The notes beneath the pieces are model-generated. The model was not told the DNA's origin. It made no database searches and worked only from the letters and a program-made list of their open reading frames with translations. DNA of 64,000 bases from Weissella confusa (GTDB taxonomy: Bacteria; Bacillota; Bacilli; Lactobacillales; Lactobacillaceae). The stretch's first letter is position 1, and each line of letters begins with the position of its first letter. This document shows, piece by piece, positions 1 through 7,951 of this stretch. The position numbers were made by a program, and so were the translations under genes. Location: assembly GCA_016466735.1 (NCBI GenBank), contig JAAOED010000002.1, positions 150,351 to 214,350 on the forward strand, read 5' to 3'.

Positions 1-280
1 AAATGCGTACGTCATAGCCCATCGTTTCAGCCAAATCACCATACAAACTCACTGCTGATTGATCGACTTTTTCAATGTAATTCGTTAATGGTGACCCTTG
101 AATGAAATCACCATTTTCAATCGTGATGATGACATCCTCTGGGGCGGCTTGTTCCCGCAACGTTTCAATAACCGTGGCTGCGCGGGTCAAACCCAACCCA
201 TCATTTTGTAATGGTCGACGGAAATCATCAGCCCGGAAATAACCGTGGACATCAGAAGTCGAAATAATAGAAACTTGCAT
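1..280 (-). CDS. Bifunctional metallophosphatase/5'-nucleotidase, N-terminal part (cut by window edge)
   Basis: The visible 93 codons begin MQVSIISTSDVHGYF. The TSDVHGYF segment is the first metal-binding motif (DxH) of calcineurin-like phosphoesterases of the UshA/YfkN 5'-nucleotidase family, and the later ENGDFIQGSPL segment is the second (GDxxQG). No signal peptide precedes the motif, so this form is probably cytosolic. An AGGAG ribosome site lies just upstream of the ATG. It follows the phnE genes with a short gap and is likely the last gene of that operon, where it could release phosphate from nucleotides or other phosphoesters. The rest of the gene lies outside the window, so length and C-terminal domain cannot be judged. 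Confidence 0.8.
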   Translation of the reverse strand, partial: MQVSIISTSDVHGYFRADDFRRPLQNDGLGLTRAATVIETLREQAAPEDVIITIENGDFIQGSPLTNYIEKVDQSAVSLYGDLAETMGYDVRI

Positions 281-335
281 ATTGCACTCCTTTAAACAGA
301 GAAGGCCACCGAGTAATCGATGACCTTCTAACCTA

Positions 336-1130
336 TTAGACTAGGCGCTTACGCAATTGACCTGACAAGAAGTCAATTACCGTCACCATGATGATGATGC
401 CTAGCAAGATGATACCAACCTTTGGCCATTGACGTGTTTGCAAGGCAAAAATCAATGGCGCACCGATACCACCGGCACCAACCATACCCAAGATAGCCGC
501 TGAACGAACTGCGATTTCAAATCGGTATAGCGTGTAATTCATAAATTCAGGCATGACTGCTGGCAATGTTGCCAACGTCAACCCATCAAGTGCTGATCCA
601 CCAGCTGCTACGATAGCTTCGTTCGGTCCGCGATCAATGTTTTCAACCGCTTCTGAGAATAACTTACCCAACATACCAATTGAGTGAATTGAGACCGCCA
701 ACACACCAGCGTAGGCACCAGGTCCAACTGCCTTAATGAACATGATGGCCATCACAATTTCAGGGAACACACGGATAACCGTCAAAATCACCTTACCCAA
801 CGTTGAACGTGGTGTGAAGAAGCCCTTCTTCGTGCGTGCGGCCAAGAAGGCAAATGGCACTGACAAAATCGCTGAAATGAATGTTCCTAAGAAGGCAATG
901 GCCAGCGTTTCAACCAACGCTGTGATCAAATCTTCGCCATCCCCTGTATAAACGTAAGACCAATCCGGATGGAACAAACCTGTGAAAATAGCCTTCGTAA
1001 TCAATAGTGCTTGTGGCTTAACTGACGACATTGGAATCCCAGAAAAGGCCCAAGCAAACAACGCAACAACCAACACTGTAATAATCCAAGGACGATAACG
1101 GTGCCAAGGACTTTGCTTAACTACTTGCAT
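336..1130 (-). CDS. phnE: Phosphonate-type ABC transporter permease (second PhnE)
   Basis: This 264-residue integral membrane protein has about six hydrophobic segments and the binding-protein-dependent permease signature near residues 165-195 (EAIVAAGGSALDGL), where the EAA loop contacts the ATPase. It is a paralogue of the preceding permease and probably forms a heterodimer with it in the cytoplasmic membrane. Its ATG overlaps the stop of the upstream phnE by one base, so translation is coupled. Substrates of this family include phosphonates, phosphite and phosphate esters; the substrate here cannot be read from sequence. No C-P lyase genes are nearby. Confidence 0.88.
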   Translation of the reverse strand: MQVVKQSPWHRYRPWIITVLVVALFAWAFSGIPMSSVKPQALLITKAIFTGLFHPDWSYVYTGDGEDLITALVETLAIAFLGTFISAILSVPFAFLAARTKKGFFTPRSTLGKVILTVIRVFPEIVMAIMFIKAVGPGAYAGVLAVSIHSIGMLGKLFSEAVENIDRGPNEAIVAAGGSALDGLTLATLPAVMPEFMNYTLYRFEIAVRSAAILGMVGAGGIGAPLIFALQTRQWPKVGIILLGIIIMVTVIDFLSGQLRKRLV

Positions 1131-1912
1131 TATGCCAACGCCTCCCGCAATCGATTTGAAATGCCGTCAACAATCACCACAACAACCAAGATGGCCAAGA
1201 TAACCACGGCCGTGCGATCGTAGCGGAACATTGAAAGTGTCTGACTCAAGAACAACCCAACACCACCGGCTCCCAAATATCCAAGCACCGTTGAGGCACG
1301 GACATTGATTTCCAATGTGTAAAGGAAGTAACTCAAGAATTGATTGAATACTTGTGGGATAACCGCAAACACAATCGTTTGCAAGCTGTTGGCCCCCGCG
1401 GCCGTCAACGCTTCAATTGGTCCTTCATCAATCGTTTCGATTGCTTCATAGAACAACTTTGAAATCATACCAAAACTGAAAATTGTCAAAGCGCCGACAC
1501 CAGCCATCGGACCGATACCAACAATCGCAACGAACAACGCTGCCAACAACAAGTCAGGCAAGGCACGCACCAAGTTCAAGAAGAAACGGACAATACCACG
1601 CACAATCGTGTTCTTCATCAAATTACGGGCTGCCAACAAACTGAATGGCACCGCAATAATCGTTCCCAACAAAGTTCCAACCAAAGCCATTTGAATGGTC
1701 TGCAAGATTGGCGTAATTACCGCCGCGACATATGACCAATCAGGATTCATCATCTTAATCAAGATATCCATGAATTGTTCCCAACTGAAGTCAGTTGAAA
1801 CACCCGTCATGCGTCCTGATCCAAACAAAATTAATACAACTAGAAGCGTTGCCAGTAGACCCTTGACGTGCCATTTTTCGCTGAAACGCTGTTCAGGTAA
1901 ACTTACATTCAT
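1130..1912 (-). CDS. phnE: Phosphonate-type ABC transporter permease (first PhnE)
   Basis: A 260-residue permease with about six membrane segments and an EAA-type loop around residues 160-190 (EALTAAGANSLQTI). It resembles the neighbouring permease throughout, for example LGxxGAGGxG in both C-terminal halves, so the pair arose by duplication. It starts three bases after the phnC stop codon and overlaps the next permease gene, which places it firmly inside a phnD-C-E-E operon. Its likely role is to form half of the membrane channel for a phosphorus compound bound by PhnD. Confidence 0.88.
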   Translation of the reverse strand: MNVSLPEQRFSEKWHVKGLLATLLVVLILFGSGRMTGVSTDFSWEQFMDILIKMMNPDWSYVAAVITPILQTIQMALVGTLLGTIIAVPFSLLAARNLMKNTIVRGIVRFFLNLVRALPDLLLAALFVAIVGIGPMAGVGALTIFSFGMISKLFYEAIETIDEGPIEALTAAGANSLQTIVFAVIPQVFNQFLSYFLYTLEINVRASTVLGYLGAGGVGLFLSQTLSMFRYDRTAVVILAILVVVVIVDGISNRLREALA

Positions 1913-1915
1913 TGT

Positions 1916-2683
1916 CTATTCTCCATCTGTTGCTTCCGCGTAAATACCGTCAAAGTCATTCTTGTTAACTTCTGCGATTGGCTTGTCATAAACAAGTTGA
2001 CCAGCACGCAACCCAATGATGCGCGTTGCGTATTCCATAGCAAGTGGCACACTGTGCAAGTTAACGACAACCGTCATACCCATTTCCGTGTTCAAACGCT
2101 TCAAGTCATCCATAACCATCTTGGTCGTTTTTGGATCAAGTGAGGCAATTGGCTCGTCGGCCAAGACAACTGTTGGTGATTGCATCATGGCACGTGCAAT
2201 GGCGACACGTTGTTGTTGTCCACCAGACAACTCGTCCGCACGCGTGTAGTACTTGTCGAGCATGTTAACCTTATCCAAGTTCTCGGCCGCTTTCGCCTTA
2301 TCTTCCTTAGAGAATAGACCAAACGTACTCTTGAACGTTGAGTAGTAACCCACGCGTCCGGCCAATACGTTACGCGCAACTGATGCACGCTTTACCAAGT
2401 TAAAGTTTTGGAAAATCATGGCGATATTACGACGCAATTCGCGAAGTTTACGTCCCTTCGCAACCGTGATATCTTCACCATCAATCAAGATTTCACCTGA
2501 CGTCACATCGTGGAGTCGGTTGATAGCACGCAACAACGTACTCTTACCGGCTCCTGAAAGACCAACAATCACAACGAACTCGCCTGAAGCGATATCCAAG
2601 TTAATGTTATCCAAACCAACCGTCCCGTTCGGATAAATCTTTGAAACGTTGTTAACTTTAATCGTGCCTTTTTGGGCTGTCAT
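1916..2683 (-). CDS. phnC: Phosphonate-type ABC transporter ATP-binding protein
   Basis: This is the ATPase of the importer (255 residues). Walker A is GLSGAGKST, the ABC signature is [15 protein letters not shown], Walker B is [13 protein letters not shown], and the switch histidine lies in NLHSV. All catalytic residues are present. The start at [10 protein letters not shown] is chosen because GGAGAG stands just before it. The reading frame extends 33 codons further upstream, but that stretch lacks a ribosome site and family similarity. The hairpin between phnD and this gene may set relative expression. Confidence 0.92.
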   Translation of the reverse strand: MTAQKGTIKVNNVSKIYPNGTVGLDNINLDIASGEFVVIVGLSGAGKSTLLRAINRLHDVTSGEILIDGEDITVAKGRKLRELRRNIAMIFQNFNLVKRASVARNVLAGRVGYYSTFKSTFGLFSKEDKAKAAENLDKVNMLDKYYTRADELSGGQQQRVAIARAMMQSPTVVLADEPIASLDPKTTKMVMDDLKRLNTEMGMTVVVNLHSVPLAMEYATRIIGLRAGQLVYDKPIAEVNKNDFDGIYAEATDGE

Positions 2684-2759
2684 AATAACTCTCCACTCTT
2701 GTTTAACCTTGTTAACCAAATTCAGCGAAATCTGCTGAACCGTTTTACATGATATGTAC

Positions 2760-2803
2760 GAAGAACGGACCTCACTGGGCAATGCCAGTAAAGCCCGTTC
2801 TTC
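2760..2803 (-). other. Intergenic hairpin between phnD and phnC
   Basis: GAAGAACGG pairs with CCGTTCTTC, with an inner ACTGG/CCAGT stem. On the transcribed (minus) strand no U-tract follows, so it looks more like a processing or mRNA-stabilising stem than a full terminator. It could allow phnD, the binding protein, to be made in excess of the membrane components. A second small hairpin, TTCAGC/GCTGAA, lies at 2721-2739. Confidence 0.5.
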
Positions 2804-2825
2804 TCGTTTTATTCAGAAATCAGTC

Positions 2826-3758
2826 TTACTTGATATCTTCAATTTGCTTTTGGTAATCGCGGACGATGTCAAAGTTTGAGTCCTTTGACTTCGCAACACC
2901 GGCCCAGCTGTAGACATCGTTCAAAACCTTCTTACCCTCAGCCGTCTTTGATACCTTGATCATGGCGTTTTGGATAGCCTTTGAATCCTTAGCTGAGATA
3001 CCCTTACGCAAAGCAATTGTATCGTTAGGAATCTTTGACGTGTACATCAAAGCACGCGTTTGCTTGAAGACATCTGGATTGTCCTTCTTAACAACGTTAC
3101 GGGCATCATCAAAGATAAATGCTGCGTCCGTGTCGCCGTTCAAGACTGACAAAACACCTTGGTCGTGACCCTTAACCGTAACTAGGTCAGAGTTCTTCAC
3201 AACGTTCATACCCTTCTTCTTCAAGTCAACGACTGGGAACATGTAACCCGCGTCTGAAGTCGTATCTTGAACGGCAATCTTCTTACCCTTCAAGTCCTTC
3301 ACTGACTTGATCTTTGAATCCTTCTTTACCAAGACAATCGCGCGGTAGTAATCAACAAGCTTCTTGGTGTTTGAACCGTCGCCCTTCTTGTCGTTAATAC
3401 CGTAACGCTCTGATTGCAAGATAACCTTGGCACCGTATTGCTCGTGTGCGTGTACATATGGGTCAGGTGGCAAGAATCCCATATCCACCTTCTTTGAACC
3501 CATTGCCTCAACGACCGTGTTGTAGTCAGTTGAGATGGTTACGTGCACTGGAATCCCCAATTGCTTCTTTAGCAACTTTTCCAGTGGCTTCGCCTTCGCT
3601 TGAATCGTGTCAGCTTGTGATGATGGCACGAATTGAACGTTCAACTCCTTCAAGCTAACCTTCTTTGATGCGGCATCAACTGATGCGGCTGGCAATGCGG
3701 TAACAAGCGTTGATGCTGCAATCGTAAGTGCAGCCCCTGCAACAAGCTTTTTAAACAT
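2826..3758 (-). CDS. phnD: Phosphonate-type ABC transporter substrate-binding protein
   Basis: A 310-residue extracellular binding protein with a typical signal peptide (residues 1-30, MFKKLVAGAALTIAA followed by a hydrophobic stretch ending near SVDAAS). No lipobox cysteine is visible, so release or another form of retention is implied. The body matches the PhnD/phosphite-binding family, for example VDMGFLPPDPYVHAHE, KGKKIAVQDTTSDAGY and TDAAFIFDDARN, which shape the two lobes and the hinge. It is the promoter-proximal gene of the operon and has the ribosome site AAGGAG upstream. Ligand identity is not determined. Confidence 0.9.
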   Translation of the reverse strand: MFKKLVAGAALTIAASTLVTALPAASVDAASKKVSLKELNVQFVPSSQADTIQAKAKPLEKLLKKQLGIPVHVTISTDYNTVVEAMGSKKVDMGFLPPDPYVHAHEQYGAKVILQSERYGINDKKGDGSNTKKLVDYYRAIVLVKKDSKIKSVKDLKGKKIAVQDTTSDAGYMFPVVDLKKKGMNVVKNSDLVTVKGHDQGVLSVLNGDTDAAFIFDDARNVVKKDNPDVFKQTRALMYTSKIPNDTIALRKGISAKDSKAIQNAMIKVSKTAEGKKVLNDVYSWAGVAKSKDSNFDIVRDYQKQIEDIK

Positions 3759-3804
3759 GTCCCTCTATACTCCTTAAATATGTGTGCGATTAAAGGTTGA
3801 GTTA

Positions 3805-3833
3805 AGGATAACACCGAACTTTCTTCATGACAA
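3805..3833 (-). promoter_or_regulatory. Candidate promoter of the phn operon
   Basis: TTGTCA and TATCCT are separated by 17 bases and read toward phnD. The fit to the housekeeping consensus is moderate. Confidence 0.45.
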
Positions 3834-3883
3834 TATGCATTTTGTTCATATTTTTGGTTAAACGTTTTAAAAAAATATACCTA

Positions 3884-4059
3884 TTGACTATTAATGTTCG
3901 GTAAGTAAAATGTAGAGTTATTTATCCGTAAATTAGGAGTTTATCCACGCTGCAAAGCTTATTCACAGACTTTTTGCATCATACATATGCAACGGTGGCT
4001 GGTGGGGACAAAATCAATAAAGACGCCGATCAGGTCTATCCAACCTGGTCGGCGTCTTT
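3884..4059 (+). promoter_or_regulatory. Promoter-like element, DnaA-box-like cluster and terminator; possible small RNA
   Basis: This geneless stretch carries a plus-strand promoter-like pair (TTGACT at 3884, TAAAAT at 3906, spacing 16). About 110 bases later comes the strong hairpin at 4019-4059. Between them lie three DnaA-box-like sequences in the same orientation: TTATCCGTA (3922), TTATCCACG (3941) and TTATTCACA (3959, a full match to the relaxed consensus), spaced 18-19 bases. No credible reading frame is present. Either a small RNA or a DnaA-binding site is possible. Confidence 0.3.
4019..4059 (-). terminator. Terminator of the oxidoreductase gene (bidirectional)
   Basis: AAAGACGCCGA pairs with TCGGCGTCTTT, with inner CAGGT/ACCTG pairs. 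U-rich stretches flank both sides, so it can end transcription in either direction. Confidence 0.8.
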
Positions 4060-4061
4060 CT

Positions 4062-5018
4062 TTAGAACGTTAAAATCGTGCGGCCCTTATGTGTATGTGC
4101 CGCAAATGCATCAAGTACATCTGGCAACTTTTCAAAAGACACTTGTTCAACTGGCAACGCATTCATCACATGCCAATCGGTCGCGAAACGTTGCCACAAT
4201 AATTGGCGTGTCGGCATATCAGCTGCCACTGAATCGACACCTAAGATGCTAACGCCACGCAAAATCAGTGGGAACACTGACGTTGGTAAATCAGCGCCAC
4301 CAGCATTACCCGTCATGGCGATGGCACCATTGTAGTGCAACATAGCAATTAACTTAGCTGCTAATTCGCCACCAACCGTATCAATCACATAGTCATACGT
4401 TTGCGATAACAGCGGCTTGTTCGGTAATGCCAAAATATCATCAGCTGTCGTTGCGCCTTCGCCACCGTGGTGCACGATTGGCGTCACGTTTTGATAGCCA
4501 CTCGCCTTCAACAAGGCTAGCGCCACACTACCAACACCACCAGCTGCACCAGTCACCGCAATCTTGGGTTGATCAGCAACGCGCATCCCCAACCCTTCTA
4601 ACTTCATAATGGCCAAACCAGCCGTAAAGCCAGCAGTTCCAATCGCCATAGCATCTTGCAGGGAAAGACCGTCCGGCAACTTCACTGCCCATTCCGCCGG
4701 CACTTGCACTTGCGTTGCAAAGCCACCATCATGACGAACACCTAGGTCATAGCCAGTCACTAGCACTTCATCCCCCACCGCAAACAATGCTGAATTCGAC
4801 GCTACAACCGTCCCGCTCACATCAATGCCCGGCACCATTGGATATTGGCGAATCACGCCACCCTTGGGCAATGTTGCTAAGTAATCTTTATAGTTCACAC
4901 TCGAAAAAGCCGTTTGAATTTGAATTTCACCAGCCGCTAACTTGGGTAAGTTCCGCTCAGCAAAATCACCTTGCACAACCCCTTCAGTATCAGTCATCAC
5001 ATACGCTGTTGCTGTCAT
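4062..5018 (-). CDS. YhdH/YhfP-family quinone oxidoreductase (MDR superfamily)
   Basis: A 318-residue medium-chain dehydrogenase/reductase without structural zinc. It carries the GroES-like N-terminal half (SSVNYKDYLAT, PGIDVSGTV) and a Rossmann half with the NADP-binding glycine motif GAAGGVGSVA near residue 155. This matches the YhdH/AcuI group, whose members reduce acrylyl-CoA or quinone-like enones. The start at MTATAYVM is chosen because GGGGGATAAC stands just ahead; the frame is open for 73 further codons upstream but shows no family similarity there. It is a single gene between two terminators. Its physiological substrate is unknown. Confidence 0.85.
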   Translation of the reverse strand: MTATAYVMTDTEGVVQGDFAERNLPKLAAGEIQIQTAFSSVNYKDYLATLPKGGVIRQYPMVPGIDVSGTVVASNSALFAVGDEVLVTGYDLGVRHDGGFATQVQVPAEWAVKLPDGLSLQDAMAIGTAGFTAGLAIMKLEGLGMRVADQPKIAVTGAAGGVGSVALALLKASGYQNVTPIVHHGGEGATTADDILALPNKPLLSQTYDYVIDTVGGELAAKLIAMLHYNGAIAMTGNAGGADLPTSVFPLILRGVSILGVDSVAADMPTRQLLWQRFATDWHVMNALPVEQVSFEKLPDVLDAFAAHTHKGRTILTF

Positions 5019-5063
5019 CTCGTTATCCCCCAAAACCTGTTTCTTCCAATATATCATGAATAC

Positions 5064-5097
5064 GAAAAAGCCACTGTCGCAAAACCGGCAGTAGCTT
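5064..5097 (-). terminator. Terminator after tdk
   Basis: An imperfect hairpin (GCTACTGCCG against CGACAGTGGC) is followed on the minus strand by a U-run. Confidence 0.6.
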
Positions 5098-5103
5098 GAT
5101 TCA

Positions 5104-5706
5104 CTAATTTTGTTTACGGAAACGAGCCGCAATGGCTGCCTCATCCGGGTGATAGTAGTGGTAACGAGAAACTGGTAAATAAGCTTCATCCCCACCAATT
5201 TCAATTTGTTCACCTTCATACACCGGCTTACCGTCATGGATACGTAAATTCATCGTGGCTTTTTTCGTTCCAAACGAATCAAGCGTCTTCATCTCTTCCA
5301 GCTTATCCGCGAAAATCAATAATGCCTCAGATCCGGGAAAAAAGTGATTTGAAAAATCGTTTTTCAAACCGAACGCCATCACCGGAATGTCCAAATCATC
5401 CACGATATGCGCTAGTTGCATGACTTGTTCACGCGTCATAAATTGCCCTTCATCAATCAATACAATTGCTGGTTGCTCGACTTGACCCGCCACCATTTCA
5501 AATAGGTCGTCCGTCGCATGAATAATACCAGCGTCTTGCTTAAGGCCAATACGCGATGAAATTTCACCGACATTCGTGCGGTCATCTAACGCAGAAGTCA
5601 GGAGCATCGGCTTGCGTCCTTGGACCTCGTAATTATGAGCCACCTTCAGAATTTCAATCGACTTCCCTGAAGCCATCGTGCCGTAAACAAATGTTAATTG
5701 CGTCAT
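5104..5706 (-). CDS. tdk: Thymidine kinase
   Basis: This enzyme phosphorylates thymidine for salvage. The P-loop is GTMASGKS (residues 8-15), the Walker B/catalytic region is VLIDEGQF with the general-base glutamate, and the lasso contains EGEQIEIGGDEAY, the thymidine-binding loop. Length (200 residues) matches the family. The start at MTQLTFVYG is preferred because GAGAGG is correctly spaced; a TTG three codons earlier abuts that site. The usual zinc-binding cysteines are absent: the CxxC position reads DSFGTKK and the C-terminal cysteine before RxH is a serine (PVSRYH). The zinc ribbon therefore cannot be built in the normal way, yet every nucleotide-binding motif is intact. Confidence 0.93.
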   Translation of the reverse strand: MTQLTFVYGTMASGKSIEILKVAHNYEVQGRKPMLLTSALDDRTNVGEISSRIGLKQDAGIIHATDDLFEMVAGQVEQPAIVLIDEGQFMTREQVMQLAHIVDDLDIPVMAFGLKNDFSNHFFPGSEALLIFADKLEEMKTLDSFGTKKATMNLRIHDGKPVYEGEQIEIGGDEAYLPVSRYHYYHPDEAAIAARFRKQN

Positions 5707-5782
5707 AACGTCCAACCTCTCACTCTCAATGATGTTGTATCTTCATTAAGTGTACTAAATTAGTCAACTAACGCTACTTATA

Positions 5783-5812
5783 AAAAAGCGATTGATACCC
5801 CCATCAATCGCC
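5783..5812 (-). terminator. Terminator after the coiled-coil protein gene
   Basis: GCGATTGAT pairs with ATCAATCGC around a loop of about six bases, followed on the minus strand by six U residues. Confidence 0.85.
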
Positions 5813-5830
5813 TAAATCATATTAAATATT

Positions 5831-6547
5831 TCAACTACTGTGCTTGTTAAGTATGCTGTTTGCGTAATCAGCTGTCGTTTGGGCATCTTGTTCGGCTGCC
5901 TTCAACTCATCGGTCAACTCTGAAACTCTAGAATTCAAAGAATTAATTTGGTCATCCTTGCCACTTGAAGCGTCCTTTAAATCATTAAACTGGTTATTCA
6001 CTTCATCAAATCGGCTTTGCAAATCCCCGAGTCTACCATTCAAATCTCCAACTTGGGCCGCCAAAGCATTAACTTCCTTTTGCTTTTCAGCCACTCTTTG
6101 ATCACCCTCATCAATCTTCTGTTGAATTTCAGTAATCTTTTGTTGAATTTCAGCATCCTTTTGACTCAGTTGCCCCTTCAAACTGTCATTCTCCGCTTTA
6201 ACTTGATTCAACGAGCTAGTCAAAGTAGACACCTGTTGCTGGGCACTGACTAGTTGTTGTTGCGCATCATTCAACCTTGTTTCAGCGTCACGCTTTTGTT
6301 CAGTCAATGTTGCGATTTGCTTATCAGCATCACTTAATTGTTGCTTCAATGCTGCCACTTGGTTTTCACGACTTGTCAATAGACCATCAAGCTGACCCAG
6401 CACACCATTAATGCGGGTCATATTGTCATGACCACTCCAGCCGTTAAACGCTGCCGAAGCCCCCACTGCTGTAGTAGTTGCTAGTCCAACTACTGCAATC
6501 CCCAAAAACACTTTAGACTTACACAGAGCCAAAATCTTATCTAACAT
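5831..6547 (-). CDS. Membrane-anchored or exported coiled-coil protein, function unknown
   Basis: I do not recognise a specific family. Residues 11-33 form one hydrophobic segment (VFLGIAVVGLATTTAVGASAAF), an uncleaved anchor or signal peptide. From about residue 45 to 225 the chain is almost wholly heptad-like and rich in Gln, Glu, Lys, Asp and Leu, predicting a long coiled coil outside the membrane. It has no cysteine in the exported part and no enzymatic motif. Its leader is unusual: a 14-bp hairpin holds the ribosome site and is followed by seven T residues. It lies downstream of the LCP gene and could be a cell-envelope spacer or division-associated protein; that is only a guess. Confidence 0.65.
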   Translation of the reverse strand: MLDKILALCKSKVFLGIAVVGLATTTAVGASAAFNGWSGHDNMTRINGVLGQLDGLLTSRENQVAALKQQLSDADKQIATLTEQKRDAETRLNDAQQQLVSAQQQVSTLTSSLNQVKAENDSLKGQLSQKDAEIQQKITEIQQKIDEGDQRVAEKQKEVNALAAQVGDLNGRLGDLQSRFDEVNNQFNDLKDASSGKDDQINSLNSRVSELTDELKAAEQDAQTTADYANSILNKHSS

Positions 6548-6557
6548 GATTAAAAAA

Positions 6558-6612
6558 ATCCTTTCGTATATATCTCTTACTTTTAATCAGTAAAATCAAT
6601 ATACGAAAGGAT
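6558..6612 (-). promoter_or_regulatory. Leader hairpin enclosing the ribosome site of the coiled-coil gene
   Basis: ATCCTTTCGTATAT (6558-6571) is the exact reverse complement of ATATACGAAAGGAT (6599-6612). The 27-base loop contains a nested TTTTA/TAAAA stem. In the mRNA the GAAAGGA ribosome site sits in the 3' arm, followed by seven U residues and then the ATG. The structure could act as an RBS-masking switch or as an attenuator. Confidence 0.6.
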
Positions 6613-6701
6613 GTTCCCCTAAACAATAACCACTTTTTTCAGCTAAATAAAATCTAAAATCTTGACTAATCTGACTTTGAACAGCCTAACATAGCACATT
6701 T

Positions 6702-7847
6702 TTATTGCGCTTGTTCTACCGTATCAGTTGACGCTGTCAAAGTTGGCACGCCAATCGCAGCCGCTTCTGCATCAGAAATCTTACCAGCGTACAAGTCACC
6801 TGTTTCCGCTTCATCCAAATTCAATGAACGGCGCAGAACATTCGTCGCACGTTGTTCTTCTTGACGTGACACGACTTCAGTAGAACCTGATGCCAAGTTG
6901 TATCCCTGACCTTGAATGTAATCTGACTTGATGTTTTTCGTAGCATTTAGATATTTTGTGCCAATCGTTGTCATGTCACCAAACGTCAAATCAGTCTTCA
7001 CTGATTTAGAAAGTGATGTCATGAACCCATCTGTTAACAATGATGCTGGATTGGCCTTGGCTTTATCAACAACTGCCTCCAACACCAAGCGTTGACGTTG
7101 TTGACGACCATAATCACCACGTGGATCATCATAACGCATGCGTGAGAAAGCCAATGCTGCCTTACCGTCCATCTTGGTATACGTCTTCGTTTTGCCATCC
7201 TCACCGGTATGCGTAAATGTGCTACTATCCTTGACGAAGCTGTACAGGTTACCAGGCGTTGCGTGTGCAGTATCTGGATTAAAGTCAAACGTGAGCGGTG
7301 ATTTAACTTTCACACCACCAAGTTCATCAACAACCTGCTCCAAGCCACCCATATTAACCAACGCATAATAATCAATTGGAACATTCAACCAATCTTGCAC
7401 CGTTTCAATCGCAGTCTTGGCTGATCCTAATTCATAAGCGGCATTAATCTTTTGCGGGAACGTATCTTCATACCCAGGCACAGCAACCAAGGTATCACGT
7501 GGAATCGACATAATCGTCGTCTCCTCTTTTTGCGGGTTAATCGTCATAATCATCATCGAATCCGTACGACCCTTGTCATCACGACCCAGCTCACCCGTAT
7601 CAGTTCCCATCAACAAGACTGAAATTGGCTTGCCATCTTGAATTGTCGCAGAGACATCACGCGCCTTTTTAATCCCAGCACCTTGATAAGTCTTGTCGAC
7701 CACCGTCTTTGCACGCATCGACGTAAAGCCCACAATACCGACCAACGCCAACAACGTCACGACGACCCCCGCACCGATTAAACGTCCCCAGCGCACGCCA
7801 TGGCGCTTTCTAACACGCGATTGTTCATTTCTATTCTGATCTGTCAT
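6702..7847 (-). CDS. LytR-CpsA-Psr (LCP) family glycopolymer-peptidoglycan ligase
   Basis: LCP proteins transfer teichoic acid or other glycopolymers from undecaprenyl-diphosphate carriers to peptidoglycan on the outer membrane face. After a basic cytosolic tail, residues about 24-46 form the single membrane anchor. The LCP domain follows with its hallmarks: VLLMGTDT, GRTDSMMIMTINP, SIPRDT, KINAAYELG and, near the end, FSRMRYDDPRGDYGRQQRQ, which holds the pyrophosphate-binding arginines. At 381 residues it is a normal short LCP. The start at MTDQNRNEQ is chosen for its AGAGGA site. Its promoter region carries the same TTGTATC direct repeat as the two-component operon upstream, suggesting it is a regulon member. 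Confidence 0.9.
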   Translation of the reverse strand: MTDQNRNEQSRVRKRHGVRWGRLIGAGVVVTLLALVGIVGFTSMRAKTVVDKTYQGAGIKKARDVSATIQDGKPISVLLMGTDTGELGRDDKGRTDSMMIMTINPQKEETTIMSIPRDTLVAVPGYEDTFPQKINAAYELGSAKTAIETVQDWLNVPIDYYALVNMGGLEQVVDELGGVKVKSPLTFDFNPDTAHATPGNLYSFVKDSSTFTHTGEDGKTKTYTKMDGKAALAFSRMRYDDPRGDYGRQQRQRLVLEAVVDKAKANPASLLTDGFMTSLSKSVKTDLTFGDMTTIGTKYLNATKNIKSDYIQGQGYNLASGSTEVVSRQEEQRATNVLRRSLNLDEAETGDLYAGKISDAEAAAIGVPTLTASTDTVEQAQ

Positions 7848-7871
7848 GTTCAAAATTCCTCTACTTAAACT

Positions 7872-7915
7872 AATATAGGGTTAAGCATACGGAGGAGTTG
7901 TATCTAACTTGTATC
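7872..7915 (-). promoter_or_regulatory. LCP gene promoter with TTGTATC direct repeats
   Basis: TTGTATC occurs at 7898 and 7909 on the plus strand, exactly 11 bases apart. A minus-strand TATATT -10 element lies at 7872-7877. The nearer repeat covers the expected -35 position, a common arrangement for OmpR-type activators. Confidence 0.5.
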
Positions 7916-7917
7916 GC

Positions 7918-7948
7918 AAATAAAAAAGCCCGCAAATCCGCGAGCCTA
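7918..7948 (-). terminator. Terminator of the two-component operon
   Basis: GCTCGC pairs with GCGGGC (one G-U pair), followed on the minus strand by six U residues. Confidence 0.75.
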
Positions 7949-7951
7949 CTT

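Noticed and set aside
4078..4335. Plus-strand frames opposite the YhdH-type gene
   Set aside because: Antisense shadows of a well-supported gene, without start signals.
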